Source of the DNA: Pseudomonadota bacterium
GTDB lineage: Bacteria; Pseudomonadota; Gammaproteobacteria; Burkholderiales; Burkholderiaceae_C
Assembly (NCBI GenBank): GCA_018241405.1
Contig: JAFEDY010000001.1
Coordinates: 62,001 to 126,000 of the forward strand
Length of the DNA stretch: 64,000 bases
Direction of reading: 5' to 3'
The notes beneath the pieces are model-generated. The model was not told where the DNA came from and made no database searches. It worked only from the letters and a program-made list of their open reading frames with translations. A program made the translations under genes and the position numbers. Positions 35,727 to 43,968 of this stretch are shown here, piece by piece. Positions within the stretch are counted from its first letter, which is position 1; each line of letters opens with the position of its first letter.

Positions 35727-36092
35727 ATGACCAAGCTCAGTTCCCTGCTCGCCGCGCTGGCGCTGGCCGGCAGCTATTCCTTTGCCCATGCGCAGGTAAG
35801 CGTCCAGGGCGGCGTCCTGGTCGGCGCCAATGGCATGACGCTCTACACCTTCGACAAGGACATGGCCGGCAGCGGCAAATCCGCGTGCAACGGTGGCTGC
35901 GCCAGCAACTGGCCCCCCTTGACCGCCACCATGGCGCCCAGCGGGGAAGGCTACAGCCTGATCCAGCGTGACGACGGGGTCCAACAGGTCGCCTACAAGG
36001 GCAAGCCGCTGTACTACTGGAGCAAAGACGGCAAGCCCGGTGACAAGACGGGTGACGGTGTGAACAACTTGTGGCACGCCGCCATGCCATGA
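35727..36092 (+). CDS. Secreted COG4315-type (YxFxxD repeat) protein
   Basis: A 121-residue exported protein: signal peptide MTKLSSLLAALALAGSYSFA with cleavage near AHA-QV, then two copies of the 'secreted repeat of unknown function', GGVLVGANGMTLYTFDKDM with CNGGCASNWPPL, and VAYKGKPLYYWSKDGKPGD with GVNNLWHAA. The cysteine pair CNGGC is characteristic. GGAG eight bases before the ATG at 35727 favours it over 35715. It is followed 16 bases later by an ECF sigma factor and its anti-sigma, suggesting an envelope stress or redox function (inferred). Confidence 0.88.
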   Translation: MTKLSSLLAALALAGSYSFAHAQVSVQGGVLVGANGMTLYTFDKDMAGSGKSACNGGCASNWPPLTATMAPSGEGYSLIQRDDGVQQVAYKGKPLYYWSKDGKPGDKTGDGVNNLWHAAMP

Positions 36093-36108
36093 CCACGACA
36101 CTGCCCGC

Positions 36109-36633
36109 ATGAACAGCAACCAGGTCGTCGAGCAACTGCCCGGCCTGCGCCGCTATGCGCGCGCGCTCACCGGTGACGCCTGGGCGGCCGACGACCTGGT
36201 GCAGGACACGCTGGAGCGCGCCAGCCGCAAATGGCTGCTGTGGCGCAGCGGCAGCGACCTGCGCGCCTGGCTGTTCACGCTGATGCACAACCTGTATCTC
36301 AACCAACGCCGCGGCCTGGTGGCGGTGCAAGCACTGGACGAGCAGGCCCTGGCCACGCTCGCAGGTGCGGACGGCGTGGCGTGCGACGTCACGATCGACC
36401 TCGACCGCTGCCTGCAGCGCCTGCCGGCGGAGCAACGCGCCGTGTTGCTGCTGGTGACGCTGGAAGACCTGGCCTACGCCGATGTGGCGCGCGTGCTGGA
36501 CATTCCCCTGGGCACGGTGATGTCGCGCCTGTCGCGTGCCCGCCGCCGCATGCGCGAGATGCTGGACCAGGGCCCAGCCCAGGCCGCTGGCACCAACGCT
36601 GGCGCATCGGCCGCCCTGCGCCGCATGAAATGA
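36109..36633 (+). CDS. ECF-family RNA polymerase sigma factor
   Basis: A 174-residue group 4 sigma factor. Region 2 reads LPGLRRYARALTGDAWAADD then LVQDTLERASRKW and RAWLFTLMHNLYLNQRR. Region 4 is LQRLPAEQRAVLLLVTLEDL then AYADVARVLDIPLGTVMSRL, a helix-turn-helix contacting the -35. The end MREMLDQGPAQAAGT is unstructured. Its stop overlaps the next start (ATGA), coupling it to a membrane anti-sigma factor. Confidence 0.93.
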   Translation: MNSNQVVEQLPGLRRYARALTGDAWAADDLVQDTLERASRKWLLWRSGSDLRAWLFTLMHNLYLNQRRGLVAVQALDEQALATLAGADGVACDVTIDLDRCLQRLPAEQRAVLLLVTLEDLAYADVARVLDIPLGTVMSRLSRARRRMREMLDQGPAQAAGTNAGASAALRRMK

Positions 36634-37493
36634 GTCACCGTGCACCCACGCCTGCCATGAACACGTCACCCGCTCCCCTCCCGGACGATACAGAGCTGCA
36701 TGCCCTGGTGGACGGCCAACTGCCGGCCGAACAGGCCAAGCGGCTGCGTGCAAGCCTTGATGCCCACGCGCGTGGTGAGTCCGACGCCTGGCAGCACCAG
36801 CGCGCCTTGCTGCAAACCTTGCACCAGGACTGGCTCGACTCTGCGCCGCCCGATACCCTGCGCGCAGCCGCCGAGCGCCTGCAAGCCGTACACGCCGAGC
36901 GCAGGCGCCGGGCCGTCTGGGGTGGCATGGCCGCAAGCTGGGCGCTGGCTTTCGGCCTGGGGTGGGGCCTCCATGGACCGTGGTGGGGAAATTCAACACC
37001 GGCTGTGGCGGCATCGCCGCCCTTGCAGTTTGCGCGGCAGGCCGCCGTAGCCCACGCGATCTACCAGCCGGAGCAGCGCCACCCCGTGGAGGTGACGGCC
37101 GCGCAGCAGGACCACCTGGTGCAATGGCTGTCCAAGCGCCTGGCGCGCCCGCTCACCGTGCCTCATCTGCAGGAGCAGGGCTTCGACCTGGTGGGCGGGC
37201 GGCTGCTGCCCGGCGGCAATGGCGCACGCGCCCAGTTCATGTACCAAAACGCCGCGGGCACGCGCATCACTCTGTACCTGGGCGCGCTGGACGCGGCCCA
37301 GGCCGAGGCCTTCCACTTCTACGACGAAGGGCCGGTGTCAGGCTTTTACTGGGTCGATCGCGGCTTTGGCTACGCGCTCAGCGGTGAACTGCCACGGCCG
37401 GCGCTACAGGCCCTGGCCACGGCCGTGTACCGCCAGCTGCAGCTCAGCGCAACCCCACCAGAGGGTGCGCGTGCACCGGCCAGGGGCTCTTGA
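36630..37493 (+). CDS. Membrane anti-sigma factor
   Basis: A 287-residue protein with an N-terminal cytoplasmic anti-sigma domain (DDTELHALVDGQLPAEQAKR, about 20-60, typical of RskA/RsiW-like proteins but without a clear zinc HxxxCxxC motif). One membrane helix lies at about 100-120 (VWGGMAASWALAFGLGWGLH), and a periplasmic domain of about 165 residues (VTAAQQDHLVQWLSKRL; FDLVGGRLLPGGNGARAQFM) resembles DUF3379/anti-sigma sensor parts. ATG at 36630 overlaps the sigma stop. Its 3' end overlaps the convergent enoyl-CoA hydratase-family gene by 50 bases. Confidence 0.88.
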   Translation: MSHRAPTPAMNTSPAPLPDDTELHALVDGQLPAEQAKRLRASLDAHARGESDAWQHQRALLQTLHQDWLDSAPPDTLRAAAERLQAVHAERRRRAVWGGMAASWALAFGLGWGLHGPWWGNSTPAVAASPPLQFARQAAVAHAIYQPEQRHPVEVTAAQQDHLVQWLSKRLARPLTVPHLQEQGFDLVGGRLLPGGNGARAQFMYQNAAGTRITLYLGALDAAQAEAFHFYDEGPVSGFYWVDRGFGYALSGELPRPALQALATAVYRQLQLSATPPEGARAPARGS

Positions 37494-38535
37494 AGAAGGC
37501 CCGCACCAGCGCGGGGCTCACGTCCTCGATGCGTGCCGGACTCCAGCGCGGGTTCTGGTCCTTGTCCACGGCCAGGGCGCGTATGCCCTCCAGCGTCTCG
37601 CTCTGGCCGGGGCGCAGGTAGAAGCAGTGGCGCACCATGTCGCGCTCCATGCGCAGGTCATCGGCCAGGCCCATGGCGCGGGCGCGGCGTATCTGCTCCA
37701 GCACCACATGCAGCATCAGCGGCGAGCGGCGGCGCAGGGTAGCGGCCGTGGCGCGCGCCCAGGCGTCGTCAGCACCTTCGAGGGCGGCGACGATGGCGGG
37801 CACATTGTCCAGGGCAAAATATTGGTCAATTTGTGCTCTTGCGCTTATATGGCAAGCGCCAGCCGCTACCAATTTTGAAGAAACCCACTGCTGCACCGCC
37901 GGGCCATCGGCAAAGTTCTGTGCGCCCAGCGCGTCCCAAACCGCTGCCTGCTGCTCGGCAGGCAGAAAGCCGTCGGCCAGCTTGAATGCAATCGCATCCG
38001 CAGCGCCTATGGTGTCGCCCGTCAAGGCCAGCCACTCGCCGACGCGGCCGGGGCAGCGCGAGAGGAAATAGCCGCCGCCCACGTCGGGGAACAGGCCGAT
38101 GGCCGTCTCGGGCATGGCCATCTTGGTGCGCTCGGTCACGATGCGCAGCGTGCCGCCCTGGCTGATGCCCATGCCGCCGCCCATGACGATGCCGTCCATG
38201 AAGGCGATGTAGGGCTTGCCGAAGTTGTGGATCAGGTGGTTGAGGGCGTATTCCTCGGTGAAGAAGTCCTCGATCTGCGGATCGCCCACCGTGCCCGCGG
38301 CGTGCAGGAAGCGGATGTCGCCGCCCGCGCAGAAGGCGCCAAAGGGGCCCTCCTTGTTGCTGCCGCGAATGGCCACGGCCAGCACCTTGTCGTCACGCTG
38401 CCAGTCCAGCAGCACCGCCATCAGGTCGCGCACCATGGCGAGCGACAGGGCGTTGAGCGCCTTGGGGCGGTTCAAGGTGATGCAGCCCACCCGGCCGCGT
38501 ACCTCGGCCACGACTTCCGTCGTCATCTCTGTCAT
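37444..38535 (-). CDS. Enoyl-CoA hydratase/3-hydroxyisobutyryl-CoA hydrolase-family protein
   Basis: A 363-residue crotonase-fold protein of the long HIBYL-CoA-hydrolase type: GCITLNRPKALNALSLAMVR, FGAFCAGGDIRFLH, PYIAFMDGIVMGGGMGISQG (oxyanion loop), TKMAMPETAIGLFPDVGGGY, FLSRCPG, and a C-terminal helical extension (LRMERDMVRHCFYLRP). Likely acts in valine or related acyl-CoA catabolism. Residues about 219-241 (around VAAGACHISARAQID) are encoded by a copy of the intergenic hairpin repeat, inserted in frame. MTEMTTE at 38535 overlaps the EamA gene's stop (ATGA). Confidence 0.9.
   Translation of the reverse strand: MTEMTTEVVAEVRGRVGCITLNRPKALNALSLAMVRDLMAVLLDWQRDDKVLAVAIRGSNKEGPFGAFCAGGDIRFLHAAGTVGDPQIEDFFTEEYALNHLIHNFGKPYIAFMDGIVMGGGMGISQGGTLRIVTERTKMAMPETAIGLFPDVGGGYFLSRCPGRVGEWLALTGDTIGAADAIAFKLADGFLPAEQQAAVWDALGAQNFADGPAVQQWVSSKLVAAGACHISARAQIDQYFALDNVPAIVAALEGADDAWARATAATLRRRSPLMLHVVLEQIRRARAMGLADDLRMERDMVRHCFYLRPGQSETLEGIRALAVDKDQNPRWSPARIEDVSPALVRAFFKSPWPVHAHPLVGLR
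37817..37880. repeat. Comamonadaceae-type hairpin repeat, copy 5, inside a coding sequence
   Basis: CTCTTGCGCTT-ATATGG-CAAGCGCCAG with flanking CAATTTGTG and CGCTACCAATTTTG fits the family. It is entirely within the enoyl-CoA hydratase-family gene and leaves the frame open on the minus strand. Confidence 0.65.
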
Positions 38536-39416
38536 TGTTGTTCCTTCCAAGCAAGCAGTTCATTAAATACGAGTGCGCCTATGACCAGCGCGCCTCCCAT
38601 CAGCACGGCGGGTGCCGGACGCTCGCCAGCGCCCACCCAGGCCAGTGCAATGCCAAAAATCACCTCCAGCAGGCCCAGCAGCGCAATCTCGGGCGCCTTG
38701 AGCACGCGCGCGCAGTACACCACCAGTACGCAGGGAATCGCCAGCTGGACCAGCCCCAGCAGCGCTAATAGCAAGAGATCATGTGCCGAGGCCTGGAACG
38801 GCCAGGCCAGCGGCAAGGTGGCCAGGGCCGACAGGGCGGCACCCAGCAGCACCGCCGGCACCAGGTCCACCGCATGGCCATGGCGCTGCGAATGTTGCAC
38901 CAGCACCCAGTTCACCGCCGCCGCCATGGGCACGCACAGGGCGACGGCCACACCCGTGAAAGAAAGACCGGAAATCTCCGCTCCATACATCCAGCCAATA
39001 CCCACCCCGGCCAGCGCAATCGCGCACCAGGTGCGCGGCGCAATAGGGTGGCCTATGAAGCCGCGCGCCAGCAATGCCGTGAGCAAGGGCCCAATGGCCA
39101 TCGTCACCAACACGCTGGCCACGGGAATCAGCAGGATGGCCACCATGAAGGCCGTGAACATGACGCTCCAGCACAGGCCGGAAATCCACAGCGCCAGGCC
39201 ACCGCGGCGCACGGTGAGCAGCAACGCCCGGCCCTGCAGCGCCGGCAAGATCACGCACAGAGACAGCAGCATGAAGAAGCTGCGCCAGAACGTCACCTCG
39301 AAGCTGCGGGCCAGTTCCAGGTGCCTTGTCACGACGCCAGCGGTAGACCACATGAGCGTCACCGCCACCATGAGCCATACGGCCCGGCCATGGCCAGGCA
39401 GGACGTTCTCTGTCAT
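38532..39416 (-). CDS. DMT-superfamily (EamA) transporter
   Basis: A 294-residue integral membrane protein with about ten helices in two EamA repeats: AVWLMVAVTLMWSTAGVVTR, FWRSFFMLLSLCVILPAL, IGPLLTALLARGFIG, GVGIGWMYGAEISGLSF, and the second repeat from VAVALCVPMAAAVNWVLV to LEVIFGIALAWVGAGERP. It is probably an exporter of metabolites or amino acids; substrate unknown. MTENVL at 39416 is preceded by GAGGAAGCAG. Its stop overlaps the next gene. Confidence 0.9.
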   Translation of the reverse strand: MTENVLPGHGRAVWLMVAVTLMWSTAGVVTRHLELARSFEVTFWRSFFMLLSLCVILPALQGRALLLTVRRGGLALWISGLCWSVMFTAFMVAILLIPVASVLVTMAIGPLLTALLARGFIGHPIAPRTWCAIALAGVGIGWMYGAEISGLSFTGVAVALCVPMAAAVNWVLVQHSQRHGHAVDLVPAVLLGAALSALATLPLAWPFQASAHDLLLLALLGLVQLAIPCVLVVYCARVLKAPEIALLGLLEVIFGIALAWVGAGERPAPAVLMGGALVIGALVFNELLAWKEQQ

Positions 39417-39782
39417 CCGCTGCTTCCTCTCCCTGTGTTGCGCCGCGGACCGGCGCCATTCAAACCTATGATGCGAACCGCGCATATTAGCGGCTGCCGA
39501 AGCGCATGCGGGCCAGGCGCCGACGCAGGCGTCCATCAACATGGGACCGGCGGGCGCATTGCAGAAGTTGGCTGACACCCAGGTCGGCAGGCGTGGCGCA
39601 CAATGACCGGACCGACCCAGCGACCAGCGGCGAAGGCGATGATTGCGTTTGCTTGCAATTTATTGTGCACTCGCACCCCGCTTGATGCAGCACAAATACC
39701 GGGCCGCCAAGGCTTGCGCCCCGACCGCCCGCCACGTAGATTGGGATTTGCCGCCGCTTTTTTTCACGTTGAGGAGCACGCC

Positions 39783-40679
39783 ATGCCATCGAGCTCGATA
39801 CGCAAGACCCTATCGCCCCTGTCCCCGGGTCCGCCGCCGGCCGAGGCCCCGGCCACGGTCACGGCACCACGCAGGCTACCCCTGCACGCCGTACCCAGCA
39901 CGCTGCTCATCCCCCTGGCGGCCCGCGCTGGCGGGGATGCCTACTTTCCCCACCTGGCCTGTGACGATGCCGTGGCCGAGCGGCAGTTGCGCAGCCTTGG
40001 CGTGGACGTCAGCTCCTACCTTGCCGACCGCTTCACGGTCCTGAATATCCTGTGGCGCACCCGACACATCCGCGACGTCGGCCGCGCCTTCTTCTCGCTG
40101 CACCCGCAGGCCTGGGGCATCAACCTGGGCTGCGGTCTGTCGCACTATTTCCAGTGGCTGGACAACGGCCAGAACACCTGGATCGACGCCGACCTGCCCG
40201 AAGTCATGGCCCTGCGCAGTGGATTGAACCCACCCTGCTCGCCGCGACTGCGCCGCGCCACGCTCGACATCACCCACCCACAATGGTGGCAGGCGCTGCA
40301 CCTGCCGCCACACGCGCTGGATCAGCCCCTGTTCGTGGTCTGCGAGGGCGTGCTCATGTACCTGCAGCCCGCGCAGGCGCGGCAAGTCCTGGCGCAGTTT
40401 GCAAGCAACGCGCCTGCCGGCTCGCGCCTGCTGATCGATACGCTGCACCAATGCGCCGTGGGCCATGCCCACTGGCACAGCAGCGTAGGCCGCACAGGGG
40501 CCGAATTTCACTGGGGCATCCGCCGCCCGGACGAGCTTTGCGCAGGCCACCCGCGGCTGCGCCTGGGCCAGTTGCGCAGCGTGACCGACTGCTATGGCTG
40601 GTTCGGCCGCGGCGTCGATGCGCTATGGAGCCCGTGGCTGGGCGCACCGCTGTACGGGCTGGCGGAGCTGTCGGTTTAG
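39783..40679 (+). CDS. SAM-dependent methyltransferase (leucine carboxyl methyltransferase family)
   Basis: A 298-residue class I methyltransferase of the LCMT/PKS-methyltransferase type. GINLGCGLSHYFQWLDNGQN is motif I binding SAM, with TWIDADLPEVM and a later FVVCEGVLMYL. N-terminal ILWRTRHIRDVGRAFFSLHP resembles TRARTRFFDD in this family. The first 45 residues are Pro/Ala-rich and may be disordered. ATG at 39783 follows GAGGAG. Members of the group modify polyketides, siderophores or proteins; the substrate is not apparent. It ends before a bidirectional terminator. Confidence 0.85.
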   Translation: MPSSSIRKTLSPLSPGPPPAEAPATVTAPRRLPLHAVPSTLLIPLAARAGGDAYFPHLACDDAVAERQLRSLGVDVSSYLADRFTVLNILWRTRHIRDVGRAFFSLHPQAWGINLGCGLSHYFQWLDNGQNTWIDADLPEVMALRSGLNPPCSPRLRRATLDITHPQWWQALHLPPHALDQPLFVVCEGVLMYLQPAQARQVLAQFASNAPAGSRLLIDTLHQCAVGHAHWHSSVGRTGAEFHWGIRRPDELCAGHPRLRLGQLRSVTDCYGWFGRGVDALWSPWLGAPLYGLAELSV

Positions 40680-40708
40680 CCAAACAGGACTGGCGTGGCG
40701 CAGCCCAT

Positions 40709-40740
40709 AAAAAAAGGGAGCCTGGCTGGCTCCCTTTTTT
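40709..40740. terminator. Bidirectional intrinsic terminator
   Basis: AAAAAAGGGAGCC-TGGCT-GGCTCCCTTTTTT is a perfect palindrome with A and T runs on both sides. It lies between the convergent methyltransferase gene and typA and would end both transcripts. Confidence 0.93.
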
Positions 40741-40761
40741 GCGGCTCCACCGCAAATGCGG

Positions 40762-42591
40762 TCAAGCCCCGTCGCGGCTGGCGCGCTTGCGCTCGTGCTC
40801 CTTCAGGTGGCGCTTGCGCAGGCGGATGCTCTTGGGCGTGATTTCCACCAGCTCGTCTTCCTCGATGAACTCCACGCCATATTCCAGCGACAGTTCGATG
40901 GGCGGCGTGATCTTGATGGCATCTTCCTTGCCGCTGACGCGGAAGTTGGTCAGCTGCTTGGTGCGCGTGGCGTTGACCACCAGATCATTGTCGCGGTTGT
41001 GCACGCCGACGATCATGCCCTCGTACACCGGGTCGCCGGCGCGCACGAACATGCGGCCGCGGTCGTCGAGCTTGCCCAGGGCGTAGGTGAAAATTTCACC
41101 GTCGTCCATGGAGATCAGCACGCCGTTCTTGCGCCCGCCAATCTCGCCCTTGTGCGGCTCGTAGCTATCAAAAATATTGCTGATCAGGCCCGAGCCACGC
41201 GTCAGGTTCAGAAATTCGTTGGTAAAGCCGATCAGGCCACGCGCCGGGATGCGGTACTCCAGGCGCACGCGGCCACGGCCGTCCGGCTCCATGTTGACCA
41301 GCTCGCCCTTGCGCTCGCCCAGCGCCTGCATCACGCCGCCCTGGTGGCCTTCCTCAATGTCGGCGGTCACCAGCTCGATCGGCTCACAGCGCTCGCCGGC
41401 TATGTCCTTGAACACCACGCGCGGCTTGCTGACGGCCAGCTCGTAGCCCTCGCGGCGCATTTCTTCCAAGAGGATGGTCAGGTGCAGCTCGCCGCGGCCC
41501 GACACTTCAAAAATGCCGTCCTCGTCGGTTTCCTTGACGCGCAGCGCGACGTTGGAGCGCAGCTCCTTCTGCAGGCGGTCCCAGATCTGGCGGCTGGTGA
41601 CGAACTTGCCCTCACGGCCGGCCAGCGGGCTGGTGTTGACGCAGAAATTCATGGTCAGCGTCGGCTCGTCGATCTTGAGCATCGGCAGCGGCTGCGGATT
41701 GGCGGGATCGGTGATGGTCTCGCCAATGCCCACGTTCTCAATGCCGTTGATGAGCACGATCTCATCGGGCCCGGCTTCGCTGACCTGGATGCGATCAAGC
41801 CCCTGGAACTGGTGGATCTGGTTGATGCGGCCCTTGTAGCTGGCGCCATCGGGACCGGCCATGACCAGCACGTCCTGGCCCGCCTTGAGCGTGCCCTGCG
41901 TAATGCGGCCCACGCCGATACGGCCCACGAAGGTGGAATAGTCCAGCGCCGAGACCTGCATCTGCACCGGCGCCGTCGGGTCGCCCTTGACCGAGGGCAC
42001 GTGCTTCAGCACGGTGTTGAAAAGGGCCGACATGTCGGGACCCCATTGCTCGCCCGGCTCACCCTGCTCCAGCGCGCTCCAGCCGTTGATGCCCGAAGCG
42101 TAGACCACGGGGAAGTCGAGCTGTTCGTCGGTGGCGCCCAGCTTGTCGAACAGGTCGAAGGCGGCGTTGACCACGTAGTCGGGGCGCGCGCCGGGCTTGT
42201 CCACCTTGTTGACGACGACGATGGGCTTCAAGCCCAGGGCCAGCGCCTTCTTGGTGACGAAGCGCGTCTGTGGCATGGGGCCTTCCTGCGCGTCGATGAG
42301 CAGCACCACGCCGTCCACCATGGACAGGGCGCGTTCCACCTCGCCGCCAAAGTCGGCGTGGCCGGGTGTGTCCAGGATGTTGATGTGCGTGCCTTCCCAG
42401 CTCACGGCGCAGTTCTTGGCCAGAATGGTGATGCCGCGCTCGCGCTCGATGGCGTTGCTGTCCATCACCGTGTCCACGACCTTTTCGTGGGCGGCGAAGG
42501 TGCCGGACTGGCGCAGCAGCTGGTCCACCATGGTGGTCTTGCCATGGTCAACGTGGGCGATGATGGCGATATTGCGGATTTGTTTGCTCAT
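40762..42591 (-). CDS. typA: Ribosome-associated GTPase TypA/BipA
   Basis: Translational GTPase that helps 50S subunit assembly, especially under stress or cold. The 609-residue protein has G1 [18 protein letters not shown] (12-20), switch [22 protein letters not shown], and [16 protein letters not shown] for G4. EF-G-like domains and the TypA-specific C-terminus ([40 protein letters not shown]) follow. Its start overlaps the truB stop (ATGA). Last gene of the rimP-nusA-infB-rbfA-truB-typA run. Confidence 0.98.
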   Translation of the reverse strand: MSKQIRNIAIIAHVDHGKTTMVDQLLRQSGTFAAHEKVVDTVMDSNAIERERGITILAKNCAVSWEGTHINILDTPGHADFGGEVERALSMVDGVVLLIDAQEGPMPQTRFVTKKALALGLKPIVVVNKVDKPGARPDYVVNAAFDLFDKLGATDEQLDFPVVYASGINGWSALEQGEPGEQWGPDMSALFNTVLKHVPSVKGDPTAPVQMQVSALDYSTFVGRIGVGRITQGTLKAGQDVLVMAGPDGASYKGRINQIHQFQGLDRIQVSEAGPDEIVLINGIENVGIGETITDPANPQPLPMLKIDEPTLTMNFCVNTSPLAGREGKFVTSRQIWDRLQKELRSNVALRVKETDEDGIFEVSGRGELHLTILLEEMRREGYELAVSKPRVVFKDIAGERCEPIELVTADIEEGHQGGVMQALGERKGELVNMEPDGRGRVRLEYRIPARGLIGFTNEFLNLTRGSGLISNIFDSYEPHKGEIGGRKNGVLISMDDGEIFTYALGKLDDRGRMFVRAGDPVYEGMIVGVHNRDNDLVVNATRTKQLTNFRVSGKEDAIKITPPIELSLEYGVEFIEEDELVEITPKSIRLRKRHLKEHERKRASRDGA

Positions 42592-43592
42592 AGCGTGGTT
42601 TCCAATGTGCCGCGTTCTATGTCGGCGCGCGGCGCGCCTTGGAGAATTTGTTGAATTTCAATCGGGCTCAGGAGCCGGTCGGGGATCAGCTCCCCCTGGG
42701 TCACATGCCCCACGCCCAGCAGCGCATGCGGGTGCTCGCCATACACGGCCACCGCACCCGCGTCGGGCCAGAGGCCCCTGCGGCGCAGGCCCGAGAGAAA
42801 GCGGGCAGCATCCTGCTCCTGGAGGGTGACAGGCATATGTCCGGCCAGCAGGGTATCGACCGGCAGCACCTGGCGCAGGCGTTCGTCCTCGTCCATGGCT
42901 TCAAGCTGGTCCAGCGTGACGCAGCGCTCCACGCCCAGGCCGCCGGTGTCGATGCGGCGCAAAAACGTCAGGTGCGCACCGCAGCCCAGGGCCTTGCCTA
43001 TGTCTTCGCCCATGGTGCGGATGTAGGTTCCCTTGCTGCAGCTTACGGTCATTTTGATAGCTGCTCGCGCTTTACTGTCCTGCGCTAAGGCGATGTTTAG
43101 TGCATGAATCGTGACATTGCGCGCGGGGCGCTCGACCTCCAGCCCGGCACGCGCATATTCGTACAGCGCCTTGCCGTCCTTTTTGAGGGCGCTGTGCATG
43201 GGCGGCACCTGGCGGATGGCTCCGGTGAACTGCGCTTGCACGGCGGCCAGGCGCTCGGGCGTGAGCCGAGCCGCATCCACCGCAAGTTCTTGCAGCACCT
43301 CGCCCTCGGCGTCGCCAGTGGTCGTTGTCACGCCCAGCAGGGCAATTGCCTCGTAGGTCTTGGGCGCATCGAGCTGCAGCGCGCTGAACTTGGTCGCTGC
43401 GCCAAAGCACAGCGGCAGCACGCCGGTCGCCAGCGGGTCCAGCGTGCCGGTATGGCCGGCCTTTTCGGCGCGCAGCAGCCACTTCACCTTTTGCAAGGCG
43501 TCGTTGCTGGAGAAGCCCAGGGGTTTGTCAAGCAGCAGCACTCCGTGCACCGGGCGCCGCTGCACCCGGACACGGGGAGCGTGCTCAGTCAT
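42588..43592 (-). CDS. truB: tRNA pseudouridine(55) synthase TruB
   Basis: Makes pseudouridine 55 in the T-arm of tRNAs. The 334-residue protein has the catalytic Asp52 in [20 protein letters not shown], the thumb region and [20 protein letters not shown], plus a C-terminal PUA-like part. Residues about 164-181 ([20 protein letters not shown] region) are encoded by a copy of the hairpin repeat inserted in frame in a surface hairpin; the segment is a few residues longer than in E. coli TruB. It overlaps rbfA by 8 bases and typA by an ATGA. Confidence 0.96.
   Translation of the reverse strand: MTEHAPRVRVQRRPVHGVLLLDKPLGFSSNDALQKVKWLLRAEKAGHTGTLDPLATGVLPLCFGAATKFSALQLDAPKTYEAIALLGVTTTTGDAEGEVLQELAVDAARLTPERLAAVQAQFTGAIRQVPPMHSALKKDGKALYEYARAGLEVERPARNVTIHALNIALAQDSKARAAIKMTVSCSKGTYIRTMGEDIGKALGCGAHLTFLRRIDTGGLGVERCVTLDQLEAMDEDERLRQVLPVDTLLAGHMPVTLQEQDAARFLSGLRRRGLWPDAGAVAVYGEHPHALLGVGHVTQGELIPDRLLSPIEIQQILQGAPRADIERGTLETTL
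43051..43100. repeat. Comamonadaceae-type hairpin repeat, copy 6, inside truB
   Basis: TTTTGATAGCTGCTCGCGCTT-TACTGTCCT-GCGCTAAGGCGATG matches the left arm and core of the family. It is located in the coding region of truB between the conserved VTIH and CSKGTYIRT segments, in frame. Confidence 0.6.
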
Positions 43593-43965
43593 TGCCGTCG
43601 TCGTCCTTGGCGCGCGAGGCCACGGCGCGCGCGATCAGCGCATTCATGTCGGCGGCGCGCTCCTGCGTGCGGTCGAACATGAAATGCAGCGTGGGCACGG
43701 TATGAATGGACAGGCGTTTGAATAGCCCATTGCGCAAGAAGCCAGCCGACTGGTTCAGGGCCTCCTGCGTGGCCGCGCCGTCGCCCACGAGCACGCTGAA
43801 GAACACCTTGGCGTGCGCGTAGTCGGGCGTGACCTCCACGGCCTGCAGCGTCACCATGCCGATGCGCGGGTCTTTCAGCTCGCGGATCAGTTCGGCCAGA
43901 TCGCGCTGGATCTGGTCGGCGACCTTGAAGCTGCGGTTGGGGGCGGCGGGTTTCTTGGCAGCCAT
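43585..43965 (-). CDS. rbfA: Ribosome-binding factor A
   Basis: Late 30S maturation factor that acts on 16S rRNA helix 1. The 126-residue KH-like protein shows [40 protein letters not shown] and [20 protein letters not shown]. It starts 3 bases after the infB stop and overlaps truB by 8 bases, showing tight coupling. Confidence 0.95.
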   Translation of the reverse strand: MAAKKPAAPNRSFKVADQIQRDLAELIRELKDPRIGMVTLQAVEVTPDYAHAKVFFSVLVGDGAATQEALNQSAGFLRNGLFKRLSIHTVPTLHFMFDRTQERAADMNALIARAVASRAKDDDGND

Positions 43966-43968
43966 GGT

